NCBI GenBank assembly: GCA_934692675.1
Contig: CAKUUD010000002.1
Span: 1 to 64,000 of the forward strand
Reading direction: 5' to 3'
Length of the DNA stretch: 64,000 nucleotides
DNA from: an uncultured Eubacteriales bacterium
GTDB lineage: Bacteria; Bacillota; Clostridia; Oscillospirales; Acutalibacteraceae
The notes under the pieces were generated by a model that was not told the origin of the DNA, ran no database searches, and was given only the letters and a program-made list of their open reading frames with translations. Made by a program: the position numbers and the translations under genes. Within the stretch, counting starts at the first letter, position 1; each line of letters begins with the position of its first letter. This document shows, piece after piece, positions 23,459 through 33,039 of the stretch.

Positions 23459-26062
23459 TTATAAAATTTTTTTATGTATTTTGTTGAATTCCAGCAAGTA
23501 ATTACAGGTATAATTCAATTCCATTATTCTATCAAGAGCTGTAAGAGCTTCTTCTAGGTTTTCAGAACTATTATGAATGGTGTAATTATTACAAGCGTCC
23601 AGCAAATTTTTAAATGTCTTGGTTATTTCAACGGAATTTTGCAGATGATTCATAAGGGTTTGATTATACAGCTTTTGCAGTTCGTAACGAACATTGCTGT
23701 TTTTATAGGATAGCTTAATAATCAAATCTTTAAAACAAGACAACTGGCTGTCTTTAAAATCGCTCCACATATGGTTAGATTCAGTTTCTTTGTCATTAAG
23801 CCCCATCGCAAAAACATTATATTTGTTTTTTATAAATGAAAGAGTATCTGTTCCTATGATTGCAGAAGATTTTCCGAGGGAATTCGAAATATTTGTCGAA
23901 CTATAATCATCAATACCGACTTTAAATTTGGTTAAAGATGAGTCAATTCTTTTTATTAATTTTAGGGTCCAGTTATTTTTGTTTTTTATAATAGGCTTTT
24001 CGTCGCCGGGCAAAGGTATAATCGTACTGACATGGTCGTTTTTGTCCGATTGGGTCAAATAAAATATTAAAGTTAAATATTTTTTATTAGACAATATCCC
24101 GGGAATGGAAACGCTTTTATTTATACCATATGATTTCAAAATGTCATAAATTTCTGGCTCTATTAAACTCAAAGCCTCTTTAAATTCGCCCGCAAAAGGA
24201 TTGGCTTTATTTTCGGAAAGTTTTTTTATTATGGCTTTGAATTTAACTTTTATATTGTGTTTTCCCAAAACTCTGTTTCCAAACATGGGCACACTCATGG
24301 AAATAGTCAAATTTTTACTGGTATCAAAATAAGCCTCTCCGATGCTGTCGTCGTAATCCACGTTCAAAGATGCAGTTCCTACTACCGGCATTTCAAATGA
24401 TAGATTACCACTTACGCTGTTTATTTTTGTCTTTCTGCTTGTACTAAATTTTGCAGATTTATTTTTTAAACTTTTTGAAAATATTTGCATTTTTGATAAA
24501 TTCTCTATTTCGTTATATAATTTTCTGAGCATTTCAAAGTCTTCCGTAGTTTGAGCGTAATTTCTTAAGTAAGCAATTAAAGAAATGGAAGTCTTTAACA
24601 TAAGCAGCCTGCCCGAAGAACTTGCGTTCAATCTGGAATTATTAAGCCAGCTTTTTTCTATGGATTTTTTTATTTTTAAAGCGTCACGCTGTTCTGATTT
24701 AGAATTATTTTTATTTGAAATTATGTATAAACTGTTATTATATCTTCTTAAATCGCCTATTATATTAGAAATTATTATAGAAAAGAGTTCTGAATTTGTT
24801 TTGTAATTTTCTAAATTGTTTTTTGTTTCAACAAATTTAGTAGTCTTTTCTGATTTCAAAAAATGTAAAATTTGATTTGAATTTTCTGCATAATACGAGG
24901 GCGAACCATCAGTTTCTATCAAGTTTATAAATGGATGTTTTACCGATGAATCCACATATCGGGAACTCTGTGCGATACTCATTCCCAGTGATACAAAGCA
25001 ATCGGCAGTGGCTGATAAATTTCCACTTGCTTTTATAGAACTTTCTTTAGTGTCGTTGACTGATTGAGTGATGGCAGGCAGTTCACAAGAGGCGCTCTGA
25101 GAAATTATTCCCGAAATTTTTAAATAGTTTTCTATGGATGTTTTTATTTTGGAAATTAGATTTATCTCAGCTTCTTGCATTGAATTCCTGGAATTGATTA
25201 TTTTTTTAATTTCAGGTTCACGAAGTTCTATAGAGCTGATCGTTTTATTTTTTGAGTAAGAATCCAAAAATTGTTCCAAAGAGTAGAACACCAGCGAATT
25301 CGTTATTTGAGTGTTAAATTCAGTGTTAGCGGAAAGATATTTTTTCAGTCCGGTTCCGATTGAAAGATTTATATTTTTTGAGCTATCTATTCTATAAAAT
25401 GATTTTTCGGAATCACTTTCTTCGAAATCTTTTCCTATCGACAATCCAAAATTAAGTGGCCCCGTAGATGCAGACGTGTTTACGGCGCCTGAAACAGAAA
25501 CGCTTTCACTGCCGATTTTATTTTCTATTCCACATCTTTCGGATTCCATAATTTTATTTGCTATTTTTCTGGAAATTAAAGTTTGATAAGCATCTTTTAC
25601 TCCGGATATAAACTTATAAAATACATTTGTTTTAGGAATTTCATCATTTATTTCTATCAATTTTTCGATGCTTTTTAACCTTTTTAAAATTTCTATATCT
25701 GTAAATTCAGTTTCGTTTTCAATGGATTCCAAATATTTTTTTGTACTTTTAATACATTCGCAAAGCAAAGAATCCTTCAATATGCTCCCATTTACATCGC
25801 TTTTTTTGTCAATGTAAGGAGTTGATTCATCGTTTAAAATAAAATCAATTCCTTGAATTAAAATCGTTCTTAAATTATCTTTTTCAAAAATATCTAATGT
25901 GTTTGAACCTTTTTTAAATATCAAATTGTGTTTCTTGCTTTCAGCCTGATTTTCTTTCTCGGTAGCTATTTCTTTTTCGAAACAGTATGCATGGTTTAAT
26001 GGGCACGCAGTTGTAAATGTTAATCCGCCGAGCAATATGCTTAAATATTTTTTTATTTTCAT
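23459..26062 (-). CDS. Large secreted protein of unknown function
   Basis: I recognise no family. The 867-residue protein has a clear N-terminal export signal (basic MKIKK, hydrophobic core, polar ACPLNHAYC region). The rest alternates between helical segments and three Ser/Thr-rich stretches of alternating hydrophobic and polar residues, suggestive of beta-hairpins. These are near residues 187-240 (SVSVSGAVNTSAS), 340-372 (SIKASGNLSATAD) and 548-600 (NSVSGNLSFEMP). Each carries a V/A-SG-x-[LV]-x core. No transmembrane helix follows the signal and no cell-wall anchor is seen. SD is AGGAGGTATAATT before ATG 26062. It is monocistronic. A cell-surface, toxin-like or host-interacting role is possible but unproven. 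Confidence 0.82.
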   Translation of the reverse strand: MKIKKYLSILLGGLTFTTACPLNHAYCFEKEIATEKENQAESKKHNLIFKKGSNTLDIFEKDNLRTILIQGIDFILNDESTPYIDKKSDVNGSILKDSLLCECIKSTKKYLESIENETEFTDIEILKRLKSIEKLIEINDEIPKTNVFYKFISGVKDAYQTLISRKIANKIMESERCGIENKIGSESVSVSGAVNTSASTGPLNFGLSIGKDFEESDSEKSFYRIDSSKNINLSIGTGLKKYLSANTEFNTQITNSLVFYSLEQFLDSYSKNKTISSIELREPEIKKIINSRNSMQEAEINLISKIKTSIENYLKISGIISQSASCELPAITQSVNDTKESSIKASGNLSATADCFVSLGMSIAQSSRYVDSSVKHPFINLIETDGSPSYYAENSNQILHFLKSEKTTKFVETKNNLENYKTNSELFSIIISNIIGDLRRYNNSLYIISNKNNSKSEQRDALKIKKSIEKSWLNNSRLNASSSGRLLMLKTSISLIAYLRNYAQTTEDFEMLRKLYNEIENLSKMQIFSKSLKNKSAKFSTSRKTKINSVSGNLSFEMPVVGTASLNVDYDDSIGEAYFDTSKNLTISMSVPMFGNRVLGKHNIKVKFKAIIKKLSENKANPFAGEFKEALSLIEPEIYDILKSYGINKSVSIPGILSNKKYLTLIFYLTQSDKNDHVSTIIPLPGDEKPIIKNKNNWTLKLIKRIDSSLTKFKVGIDDYSSTNISNSLGKSSAIIGTDTLSFIKNKYNVFAMGLNDKETESNHMWSDFKDSQLSCFKDLIIKLSYKNSNVRYELQKLYNQTLMNHLQNSVEITKTFKNLLDACNNYTIHNSSENLEEALTALDRIMELNYTCNYLLEFNKIHKKIL

Positions 26063-26124
26063 AATTATACCTCCTGAATTTAAAATTGAACAATTATTTT
26101 ATGTTTATAAAACTTATAACGAGT

Positions 26125-26155
26125 ATTATAGCATATTTTATATCGAAATAAACAA
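26125..26155 (-). promoter_or_regulatory. Extended -10 promoter of the 867-residue secreted-protein gene
   Basis: On the minus strand TGC-TATAAT (TATAAT at 26125-26130) forms an extended -10. A TTGTTT (26150-26155) lies 19 nt upstream. It would give a leader of about 55 nt. Confidence 0.5.
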
Positions 26156-26250
26156 ATAAAAGGTTTGTTTAAAATTAATATTTGGTTATATTTTGAAATT
26201 TTAATTTTAAAAATAAAAATTCAATCCTTTTTCCCTCGACATTTATAGCG

Positions 26251-26279
26251 TTGATTAATTTAAGAATATGTTATATAAT
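26251..26279 (+). promoter_or_regulatory. Promoter of murE-murF
   Basis: TTGATT (26251-26256) and TATAAT (26274-26279) with a 17-nt spacer, about 40 nt before the murE ATG. This placement also argues against an N-terminally extended MurE starting at 26251. Confidence 0.75.
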
Positions 26280-26316
26280 TACAGCCACTAATAATTTAAC
26301 GAAAGAAGAATTTTTT

Positions 26317-27780
26317 ATGCAGCTCAGCAAACTAATAAAGAACTTAGATATTATAAAATCTACAGGGAGTTTAGATTTAGAAATTTCAGATATTGTTTAT
26401 GATTCCAGGAAGGTTACTAAAAATAGCATATTTGTATGTTTGATAGGTCATAATTCTGACGGCCACGAATATATTTCAGATGCGATAAAAAATGGAGCCG
26501 TTGCAATCGTATCTGAAAAATATATTGAAATTCCAAACGCAACATTAATAGTTGTTGAAAATTCCAGAAAATTTTTAGCAGATATTTCAGCAAATTTCTT
26601 TGAGCATCCCGCAACAAAATTGAAAGTGATAGGCTTAACAGGCACCAAAGGCAAAACTACCACTTCTTTTATGATAAAAAGCATTTTGGAAAAAGCCGGA
26701 AAAAAAGTTGGTATCATAGGTACACTGGGAGTAGTGCTTTCGGACAGAATCATAAAAACAAACAACACCACTCCTGAATCTTATGAAGTTCAAAAATATT
26801 TAAAATACATGAGCGACGAAGGCTACTCACATTGTATAATCGAGGCATCGTCTATCGGGTTAAGAGATTATAGAATTAGCGGTTTTACCTTTGATATAGG
26901 GGTGTTTACCAATTTTTCTCACGACCATATAGGAGATGGCGAGCACAAAAGCATAGAAGAATACCTGGAGTGCAAGAGCATCCTTTTTAAAAATTGTAAA
27001 TGCGGTATTTTTAATGTTGATGATGATAACTTCCATTCGGTTTCCAAAAACAGCACCTGCACCATTAAAACTTTCGGAATTAATAATCCAGGAGATTACC
27101 AAGCCGAAAAAATAGAACTCGTGAACCACAAAGGCAGCGTGGGAATAAAATTTAATGTTCTCGGAAAAATCAATTTAAATGAAGTTTATATCGCTATTCC
27201 CGGGAAATTTAATGTGTATAATGCTCTGGCGGCAATTGCTGTTTGTGATACTTTCGGTATACCTGCAGAGTGCATCATTGACGGCCTAAAAACTGTTCAT
27301 GTAAAAGGTAGAGTGGAACCCGTAAATATTTCAGAAAAATTTTCTTTGTTCATTGATTACGCTCACAATGCTTTGAGCATGGAAAATGTTTTAAAAACAT
27401 TGCGCGAATACAGTCCAAAAAGATTGGTGACATTATTTGGAGCAGGAGGAAATAGACCCAAAATCAGAAGATATGAAATGGGTGAGATGTCGGGAAAATA
27501 TTCAGACTTATCAGTCATCACAAGCGATAATCCCAGATTTGAGAATCCGCTGGATATAATTGAAGATATAAAAACAGGAATTAACAAAACAAATGGAAAA
27601 TATGTTGTTATTCCGGACAGAAAAGAAGCTATAAAATATTGCATAGAAAACGCTTGTGACGGCGATATTATAGTTCTTGCAGGCAAGGGTCACGAAGATT
27701 ACCAGGAGATAAAGGGAGTAAAATATCCCATGGACGAAAGAATTATAATAGATGAAATTTTAAAAGAATTAAATTCATAA
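26317..27780 (+). CDS. murE: UDP-MurNAc-tripeptide synthetase (meso-DAP type)
   Basis: Adds the third amino acid to UDP-MurNAc-L-Ala-D-Glu in the cytoplasm. I chose ATG 26317 (488 aa) because it follows GAAAGAAGAA and lies downstream of a good promoter; the longer frame would start inside the -35 box. Mur ligase features: GTKGKTTTSF P-loop near residue 109, NNTTPES, the SSIGL segment with carbamylated-Lys region, and FIDYAHNALSME. The specificity motif DNPR (about residue 404) is that of meso-diaminopimelate enzymes, implying DAP-type peptidoglycan. murF follows 18 nt later. Confidence 0.96.
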   Translation: MQLSKLIKNLDIIKSTGSLDLEISDIVYDSRKVTKNSIFVCLIGHNSDGHEYISDAIKNGAVAIVSEKYIEIPNATLIVVENSRKFLADISANFFEHPATKLKVIGLTGTKGKTTTSFMIKSILEKAGKKVGIIGTLGVVLSDRIIKTNNTTPESYEVQKYLKYMSDEGYSHCIIEASSIGLRDYRISGFTFDIGVFTNFSHDHIGDGEHKSIEEYLECKSILFKNCKCGIFNVDDDNFHSVSKNSTCTIKTFGINNPGDYQAEKIELVNHKGSVGIKFNVLGKINLNEVYIAIPGKFNVYNALAAIAVCDTFGIPAECIIDGLKTVHVKGRVEPVNISEKFSLFIDYAHNALSMENVLKTLREYSPKRLVTLFGAGGNRPKIRRYEMGEMSGKYSDLSVITSDNPRFENPLDIIEDIKTGINKTNGKYVVIPDRKEAIKYCIENACDGDIIVLAGKGHEDYQEIKGVKYPMDERIIIDEILKELNS

Positions 27781-27798
27781 CGAGAGTAGGGGAAAATT

Positions 27799-29175
27799 TT
27801 GAAAGAAATCAGTATATCGGAAATTTTGGTAGCCACAGGCGGAAAATTAATTTCCGGTAACACCGATGATACTATAAATTGCGTATGTATCGATAGTCGA
27901 AAAATTACAAAAGGAGCGCTTTTTGTGCCTTTGGTTGGAGAAAAAACCGACGGCCACGAATACATCCAAAATGCTTTTGAAAGCGGAGCTAGAGTTTCTT
28001 TTTGCCAACCCGGAAAGTTAGGGGAGGTATCCGGCGGAGCTATCATAGAAGTGGATTCTACTTTGGACGCTCTTCAAAAGTTGGCTAAATATTATAGAGG
28101 TAAGTTTAATATTCCTTTCATTGGAGTATCGGGTAGTGTAGGAAAAACTACAACTAAAGAAATGATAGCGACTGTTTTAAGCGAAAATCTAAAAGTCTTA
28201 AAAACAGAAGGGAATTACAATGGGCAGATAGGGTTGCCTTTGACCATATTTAATTTGGATGATACTCATGAAGCTGCGGTTTTGGAAATGGGTGTAAGTA
28301 AATTTGGAGAGATGGAGAAGCTGGCGGATATAGCTGATATTGATATTGCCGTAATAACAAATATCGGGCTTTCGCACATAGAAAATTTTAAGGATATGAA
28401 AAATACCTGTGCAGAAAAATTAAAAATGATAAAAAAAGACAATGGTATTGTATTATTAAACGGAGATTCTCCTGCGCTTACCGAAGCCAAGCCGAGTAAT
28501 CCTTCGCAAAAAATAATATTTTTTGGAATGAACGGCTCATATCCATATAAATTTGAGGATATAAGTTTTCATAGCTCCGATACAGAATTTACGCTCGTCA
28601 CAGACAGCTTTAAAGATACCGTGACCATTCCGTGCCTGGGTATGCATAATGTATATAATGCTTTGGCTGCTATAGGCGTTGCCAGCGAGCTTGGTATACA
28701 TTTTGAAGATATAAAAAGAGGCCTCATGAAGTTTAAAAATGTAGGTATGCGTCAGCAGGTATTTAATCTTGGGGATATAGTTCTTGTAGACGACTCCTAT
28801 AATGCTAGCCCGGATTCTGTAAAAAGCTCGGCAAAAATTTTGAGAAATATAAATTCCGAAGGGAAAAACGTTCTCGTTATCGCTGATATGTTAGAGCTGG
28901 GAGCGCGTTCGAAAGAAATTCATTTTGATACGGGTAGGTATATTGCGTTGGAGGGAATAGATGTTCTGATTACCATAGGAGAGAATGCAAAACATTTATC
29001 TGAAGGTGCCTTGTCGGTAAAGTCGGATTTACAATCTTACCACTGCTCAGAAAATAATGAAGCTTTTGAAGTATTAAAAAATATTTTACAAAAAAATGAT
29101 AAAGTGCTCATAAAAGGTTCGCGTGGAATGCACACAGATGAAATCAGTTCCAAAATAAAGGAATATTATTCGTGA
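27799..29175 (+). CDS. murF: UDP-MurNAc-tripeptide:D-Ala-D-Ala ligase
   Basis: Completes the UDP-MurNAc-pentapeptide, 458 residues. Visible: N-terminal recognition domain ending VCIDSRKITKGALFVPLVGE, P-loop GVSGSVGKTTTKEMI near residues 110-124, ETEG-like KTEGNYNGQIGLPLT, AVLEMGVSKFGEM, and the C-terminal VDDSYNASPDSVKSS. TTG 27799 is the start, preceded by GTAGGGGAAAA. It lies in an operon with murE, and a terminator follows. Confidence 0.97.
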   Translation: MKEISISEILVATGGKLISGNTDDTINCVCIDSRKITKGALFVPLVGEKTDGHEYIQNAFESGARVSFCQPGKLGEVSGGAIIEVDSTLDALQKLAKYYRGKFNIPFIGVSGSVGKTTTKEMIATVLSENLKVLKTEGNYNGQIGLPLTIFNLDDTHEAAVLEMGVSKFGEMEKLADIADIDIAVITNIGLSHIENFKDMKNTCAEKLKMIKKDNGIVLLNGDSPALTEAKPSNPSQKIIFFGMNGSYPYKFEDISFHSSDTEFTLVTDSFKDTVTIPCLGMHNVYNALAAIGVASELGIHFEDIKRGLMKFKNVGMRQQVFNLGDIVLVDDSYNASPDSVKSSAKILRNINSEGKNVLVIADMLELGARSKEIHFDTGRYIALEGIDVLITIGENAKHLSEGALSVKSDLQSYHCSENNEAFEVLKNILQKNDKVLIKGSRGMHTDEISSKIKEYYS

Positions 29176-29189
29176 TATTTTAAGAAATG

Positions 29190-29212
29190 AATGCTCATGT
29201 AATATGAGCATT
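29190..29212 (+). terminator. Terminator after murF
   Basis: Nine-base-pair stem AATGCTCAT/ATGAGCATT (29190-29198, 29204-29212) with a 5-nt loop, followed by TGTTTT. Confidence 0.85.
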
Positions 29213-29342
29213 TGTTTTGCACAAAAAAAGCAAACAATCTTTTTTATTTTATAGAAGAAGTAGAAGATTGGTGATATTTGTTTTAAAAAATCTATTTTTA
29301 GTTTAAAATTAAAATAAGAGTTTGTGATTTGAGGGTGAAAAT

Positions 29343-29918
29343 GTGAAGTCTGTGGATTTAGAAAAAGCAGTAAAATCATCGAAAGAGCTGTTTGAAAGTT
29401 TAAATTTAAATGTCTTGGAAGAAACGCCTCTAAGGTTCGTTAAAATGCTTTGTGATATGACTGCGTATAACAATATATCTAATAACGAAATTGCTGATAT
29501 GGTAAACAAAATTTTCCCTTTGAATTCTAAAATGCATTCAAAAAATATTGTAATTGTAAAAAATATAGATGCATTCAGCATGTGTGAGCATCACGTTGCT
29601 TTAATGTATGATATGAAAATTTCAGTTGCGTATATTCCCACGGAATTTGTTTTAGGTCTTTCCAAAATAGTCAGAATGGTTGATATGGTTTGTAAAAGGC
29701 TACAATTACAAGAAAGAATTTCTTCGGATATAATGGAAATAATGAAAATTCTTACAAAAACCGAAGATATTGCCGTTGTGATAAAAGCAAAACACAGCTG
29801 CGTTACCGCGAGAGGCATAAACAATGTTTCGTCTGAAACTGTTACGACATCTTTTAGCGGTAAGTTTGAAAACGATATAAATACTCGGATAGAATTTTTG
29901 AATTCTATCGATAAATAA
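29343..29918 (+). CDS. folE: GTP cyclohydrolase I
   Basis: Converts GTP to 7,8-dihydroneopterin triphosphate, the entry to folate and queuosine synthesis. It has 191 residues, the compact bacterial length. Zinc ligands are present: Cys and His in SMCEHHVALM and the Cys in KHSCVTARGI. The GLSKIVRMVDMVCKRLQLQE signature and the final SFSGKF are also visible. GTG 29343 is the start; the overlapping ATG is out of frame and stops at once. No other folate gene is adjacent. rsmA follows after 20 nt. Confidence 0.92.
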   Translation: MKSVDLEKAVKSSKELFESLNLNVLEETPLRFVKMLCDMTAYNNISNNEIADMVNKIFPLNSKMHSKNIVIVKNIDAFSMCEHHVALMYDMKISVAYIPTEFVLGLSKIVRMVDMVCKRLQLQERISSDIMEIMKILTKTEDIAVVIKAKHSCVTARGINNVSSETVTTSFSGKFENDINTRIEFLNSIDK

Positions 29919-29938
29919 TATAGCCGGGAAGTGAAAAA

Positions 29939-30793
29939 ATGAAATGTTTATCCGACATAAAAAATATAAGAAATATATTATCCTCTCATGGCTTTAAATT
30001 TTCAAAATCTTTGGGTCAAAATTTTATAATAAATCCGGATGTTTGTCCTGCAATGGCGGAAGCTTGTTCGGAGTATTCCGATTCAGGAATTATAGAAATA
30101 GGCCCTGGAATAGGCGTGCTTACGGTTGAACTCGCAAAAAAATTTAAAAAAGTAGTTTCAGTTGAAATAGATAAAAGGCTAATACCGATTTTGAAAGATA
30201 CTACCTCGGAATTTGATAATATTAAAATAATCAATTCAGATATACTGAAATTGAATTTGAAAGAACTAATAAGCTCCGAGTTCAAAAATTTTGATAGAGT
30301 AAACGTTTGTGCAAACTTGCCCTACTACATAACTTCCGACATTATAATGTACATTTTGGAAAACGAGGAAATAAATATAGATTCTCTAACTCTAATGCTT
30401 CAAAAAGAGGCTGCCGAAAGAATTTGCGCTTCTCCCGGTACGCGAAACGCCGGTGCCATCAGTTTAGCGGTAAGATACTATGGAACTCCTGAGATATTAT
30501 TTGATGTTGACAGAGAAAATTTCATGCCTTCTCCCAACGTGGATTCGGTAGTTATACGAATAGACATGACAAAATCCATGAAGCATTTTGTTAAAAATAA
30601 GAGCAGTTTTTTTAAATTGGTTAAGGCAGCTTTTTCTCAAAGAAGAAAAAATATTTTGAATTCTCTTTCCTCTCAAATGGGATTGCCCAAAGAAAAAATA
30701 AGCGAGATTTTAAAACTTTCGAATATTGATTCCTCTCTTCGCGCAGAGCAGTTGAGCTTTGAAGATTTTGCAAAACTTTCGGATAATTTTTAA
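29939..30793 (+). CDS. rsmA: 16S rRNA dimethyladenosine transferase
   Basis: Dimethylates two adjacent adenosines near the 3' end of 16S rRNA (KsgA), 284 residues. The SAM-binding site starts FSKSLGQNFIINPDV then EIGPGIGVLT. The catalytic NLPYYI motif is in VCANLPYYITSDI, and the C-terminal domain begins near residue 200 (AAFSQRRKNILNSL). It is downstream of folE in the same short operon and faces murD across a shared terminator. Confidence 0.97.
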   Translation: MKCLSDIKNIRNILSSHGFKFSKSLGQNFIINPDVCPAMAEACSEYSDSGIIEIGPGIGVLTVELAKKFKKVVSVEIDKRLIPILKDTTSEFDNIKIINSDILKLNLKELISSEFKNFDRVNVCANLPYYITSDIIMYILENEEINIDSLTLMLQKEAAERICASPGTRNAGAISLAVRYYGTPEILFDVDRENFMPSPNVDSVVIRIDMTKSMKHFVKNKSSFFKLVKAAFSQRRKNILNSLSSQMGLPKEKISEILKLSNIDSSLRAEQLSFEDFAKLSDNF

Positions 30794-30799
30794 GTACAA

Positions 30800-30842
30800 T
30801 AAATTTAATCCACCGCTAGATTTTAGCGGTGGATTAAATTTA
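30800..30842. terminator. Bidirectional terminator between rsmA and murD
   Basis: Nineteen-base-pair perfect inverted repeat (30800-30818 with 30824-30842) and a 5-nt loop, AT-rich at its base. It overlaps the last codon of murD and serves both converging genes. Confidence 0.92.
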
Positions 30843-32243
30843 TTTATCCAGACTGTTTACAATTTTTTTAAAGTCTTTTCCTCTTTCTTCAAAATTTTTA
30901 TAGCTGTCGAAACTTGTGCACGCGGGGGAAAGTAAAATTATATCACCTGATTTAGAATTTTTAAACGCAGCTTGAACAGCTTCATTCATATCATTTGCGT
31001 GAATAATATTCAGCTTTTTCGGGTCGTAATTTTTGGATTTTATCACAGCGTTTTCAATTTTTGATGCTGCCGGACCCATCAACACAAGCACCGAAACTTT
31101 ATCATTTATCTTTTCTGCGAGCTCTGTAAACGGTACTTTCTTGTCGTGTCCTCCTGCAATCAAAATTATTCTCTTATCAAACAGTGAAAGCGCTCCTTTT
31201 ACGACTCTGGTGGGGCTGGAAGCGATTGAATCGTTATAGAATGATACGCCGTTTATTGATTTTACAAATTCTATTCTGTGCTCAACACCTGAAAAAGTGT
31301 TTGCAACATTTTTTATATTTTTTTCCGAAACCAAATTTTTTACTGCGCAAATTGCCGCCATATAATTTTCCACGTTGTGCATTCCCGGGATTTTTATGTC
31401 TGATAAATTAATTATTTTGCGGTCTTCTCCGGATTCTGAAAAGATTATGTCCTCATTTTCATCTATCCATGCCCCGGATTTTAATTTTTCTTTTGTGCTG
31501 AAAAACAAAACTTTTCCTCGCGCTTTTTCAGCCATACATTTTGTGCCCGAATTATCATAATTTAGTATAGAAGTCGAAAATGCATTTTGATGTAAAATTA
31601 TTTGCTCTTTTGCGTTTGTGTATTCAGCCATGTCCTTGTGAACGTCAAGATGATTCGGAGAAATATTCGTTATCACCGCTATATCGGGGCTTCTTCGCAT
31701 GGAAATTAGTTGGAAACTAGATAATTCAACTACCGCAAAATCTTCTTTTTTTATATTTTTTATTTCAGGCAAAAGAGGTTTTCCTATGTTTCCGCCTACA
31801 AATACAGTTTTATTGCTGTTTTTCAAAATTTCAGATATAAGAGTTGTCACTGTAGTTTTTCCGTCACTGCCTGTTATGCCTATAATTTTGCACGGGCATA
31901 TATCAAAAAATATTTCCATTTCTGAAGTTACTATCGTGCCGTTTTCTCTTGCCTTCACGATATTATCCGATAAAAAATTTACCCCCGGACTTCTTATTAT
32001 TACATCTATGGGTTCATTCCAGACACTCTTGTCAGCCAATCTTAAAGAAACATTTTTGTTAGCGGTTAAATCTTTTAAAATATTTTCATCAATGGATTCT
32101 TGAGGCTTTTCATCATAAACCATCACAGAAATATTTTCTTCTGTAAGCATTTTTATAAATGGTAAATTACTTTTTCCGATGCCATAAAACATAATTTTTT
32201 TGCTTTTTAGTTTGGTTATGAGGTCGTAATAATTTTCTTGCAT
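30840..32243 (-). CDS. murD: UDP-MurNAc-L-alanine:D-glutamate ligase
   Basis: Adds D-Glu to UDP-MurNAc-L-Ala, 467 residues. An N-terminal Rossmann domain (FYGIGKSNLPFIKML) is followed by the P-loop GITGSDGKTTVTTLI near residue 113, the LSSFQL and NISPNHLDVH segments, and C-terminal LIAGGHDKKVPF with LLSPACTSFDSYKNFEERG. SD AAGGAG precedes ATG 32243, and a promoter-like pair lies in the 97-nt gap upstream. It is separate from murEF but in the same cell-wall neighbourhood. Confidence 0.97.
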   Translation of the reverse strand: MQENYYDLITKLKSKKIMFYGIGKSNLPFIKMLTEENISVMVYDEKPQESIDENILKDLTANKNVSLRLADKSVWNEPIDVIIRSPGVNFLSDNIVKARENGTIVTSEMEIFFDICPCKIIGITGSDGKTTVTTLISEILKNSNKTVFVGGNIGKPLLPEIKNIKKEDFAVVELSSFQLISMRRSPDIAVITNISPNHLDVHKDMAEYTNAKEQIILHQNAFSTSILNYDNSGTKCMAEKARGKVLFFSTKEKLKSGAWIDENEDIIFSESGEDRKIINLSDIKIPGMHNVENYMAAICAVKNLVSEKNIKNVANTFSGVEHRIEFVKSINGVSFYNDSIASSPTRVVKGALSLFDKRIILIAGGHDKKVPFTELAEKINDKVSVLVLMGPAASKIENAVIKSKNYDPKKLNIIHANDMNEAVQAAFKNSKSGDIILLSPACTSFDSYKNFEERGKDFKKIVNSLDK

Positions 32244-32286
32244 ATTTTCTCCTTGAGTTTTAAAAATTCAATATAAGTACAAAAAA

Positions 32287-32315
32287 ATTTTAACTCTTAA
32301 TAAAGAATATGTCTA
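32287..32315 (-). promoter_or_regulatory. Candidate murD promoter
   Basis: On the minus strand TAGACA (32310-32315) and TAAAAT (32287-32292) with a 17-nt spacer, about 45 nt before the murD start. Confidence 0.55.
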
Positions 32316-32340
32316 CACTCAAATTGAATTTATGCTCTTT

Positions 32341-33024
32341 CTAAAAATCAATAAAACACGTGTTTATGTATCCAAGTGTCCCATTTTTTTCAGCTACATA
32401 CCAATCTTCCCACTGCGATAATACTTTTACTTTTTCGCCCTCTGTTAAAGTCTGAACGATTTCTGATTTTGTATTGGGCCTTTTAAATATGTTCGCGTCC
32501 TTTATTGCTCTTCCGTAAATAACATACGTATAAGGGATAAATGGTATACCAAAATATTCCGTGAGCGACATTATAATTGCCGCAGAGAGATTTTCGATAT
32601 TATTTCTTAGCCATCTAAAGTTTTCTTCATTTGAACAATTTATTTTTATTATTATGTCTTCTTCAAAATCATTTTCACAGGCTTCTGTAGTTTTGATATT
32701 TGTATTTTCAGGGATTATATTTTTTAAATTTATTTCCAAAATATTTTTTAAACGCTGTGACTGGGGATTACCAGATTTGTATGAAATTGAAATTATATAA
32801 TCAGAACTACCATTTTTTTCGGAATCTATTTGCAAATTTATATTCGAAAAATCCGGCAGTTCTTCCGAAATTTCTCTTTCTATTTTATTATTTGCCAAAT
32901 TTATTGCGTTGGAATTAAGTGAATTTTTAATTTCCGAAGATATCAGATTTGAATAGTACTCGCAGTTTGAACTATCGTTTTTTGATTTGTAATCATTTTT
33001 TGTGTTGATATAAATTGTCGGCAT
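32341..33024 (-). CDS. Amidase-like protein with C-terminal SH3 domain, catalytic residues apparently lost
   Basis: The 227-residue protein begins MPTIYINTK and contains NCEYYSNLISSEIKNSL and ENFRWLRNNIENLSAAII followed by MSLTEYFGIPFIPY. From memory these match a clostridial Amidase_3 (N-acetylmuramoyl-L-alanine amidase) subfamily with the same start, the EEYYMNLIADAM-like segment and a C-terminal SFTQYFG-like end. Where active members carry LHSNA (zinc His) and IETxYHD (catalytic Glu), this one reads ISYKSGN and IKINCSN. The last 60 residues form a bacterial SH3 domain (IFKRPNTKSEIVQTLTEGEK). There is no signal peptide, as in the active subfamily. I infer a wall-binding pseudoenzyme. Confidence in the amidase ancestry is moderate. 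Confidence 0.7.
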   Translation of the reverse strand: MPTIYINTKNDYKSKNDSSNCEYYSNLISSEIKNSLNSNAINLANNKIEREISEELPDFSNINLQIDSEKNGSSDYIISISYKSGNPQSQRLKNILEINLKNIIPENTNIKTTEACENDFEEDIIIKINCSNEENFRWLRNNIENLSAAIIMSLTEYFGIPFIPYTYVIYGRAIKDANIFKRPNTKSEIVQTLTEGEKVKVLSQWEDWYVAEKNGTLGYINTCFIDF

Positions 33025-33039
33025 AAAATTTCTCCTTTA

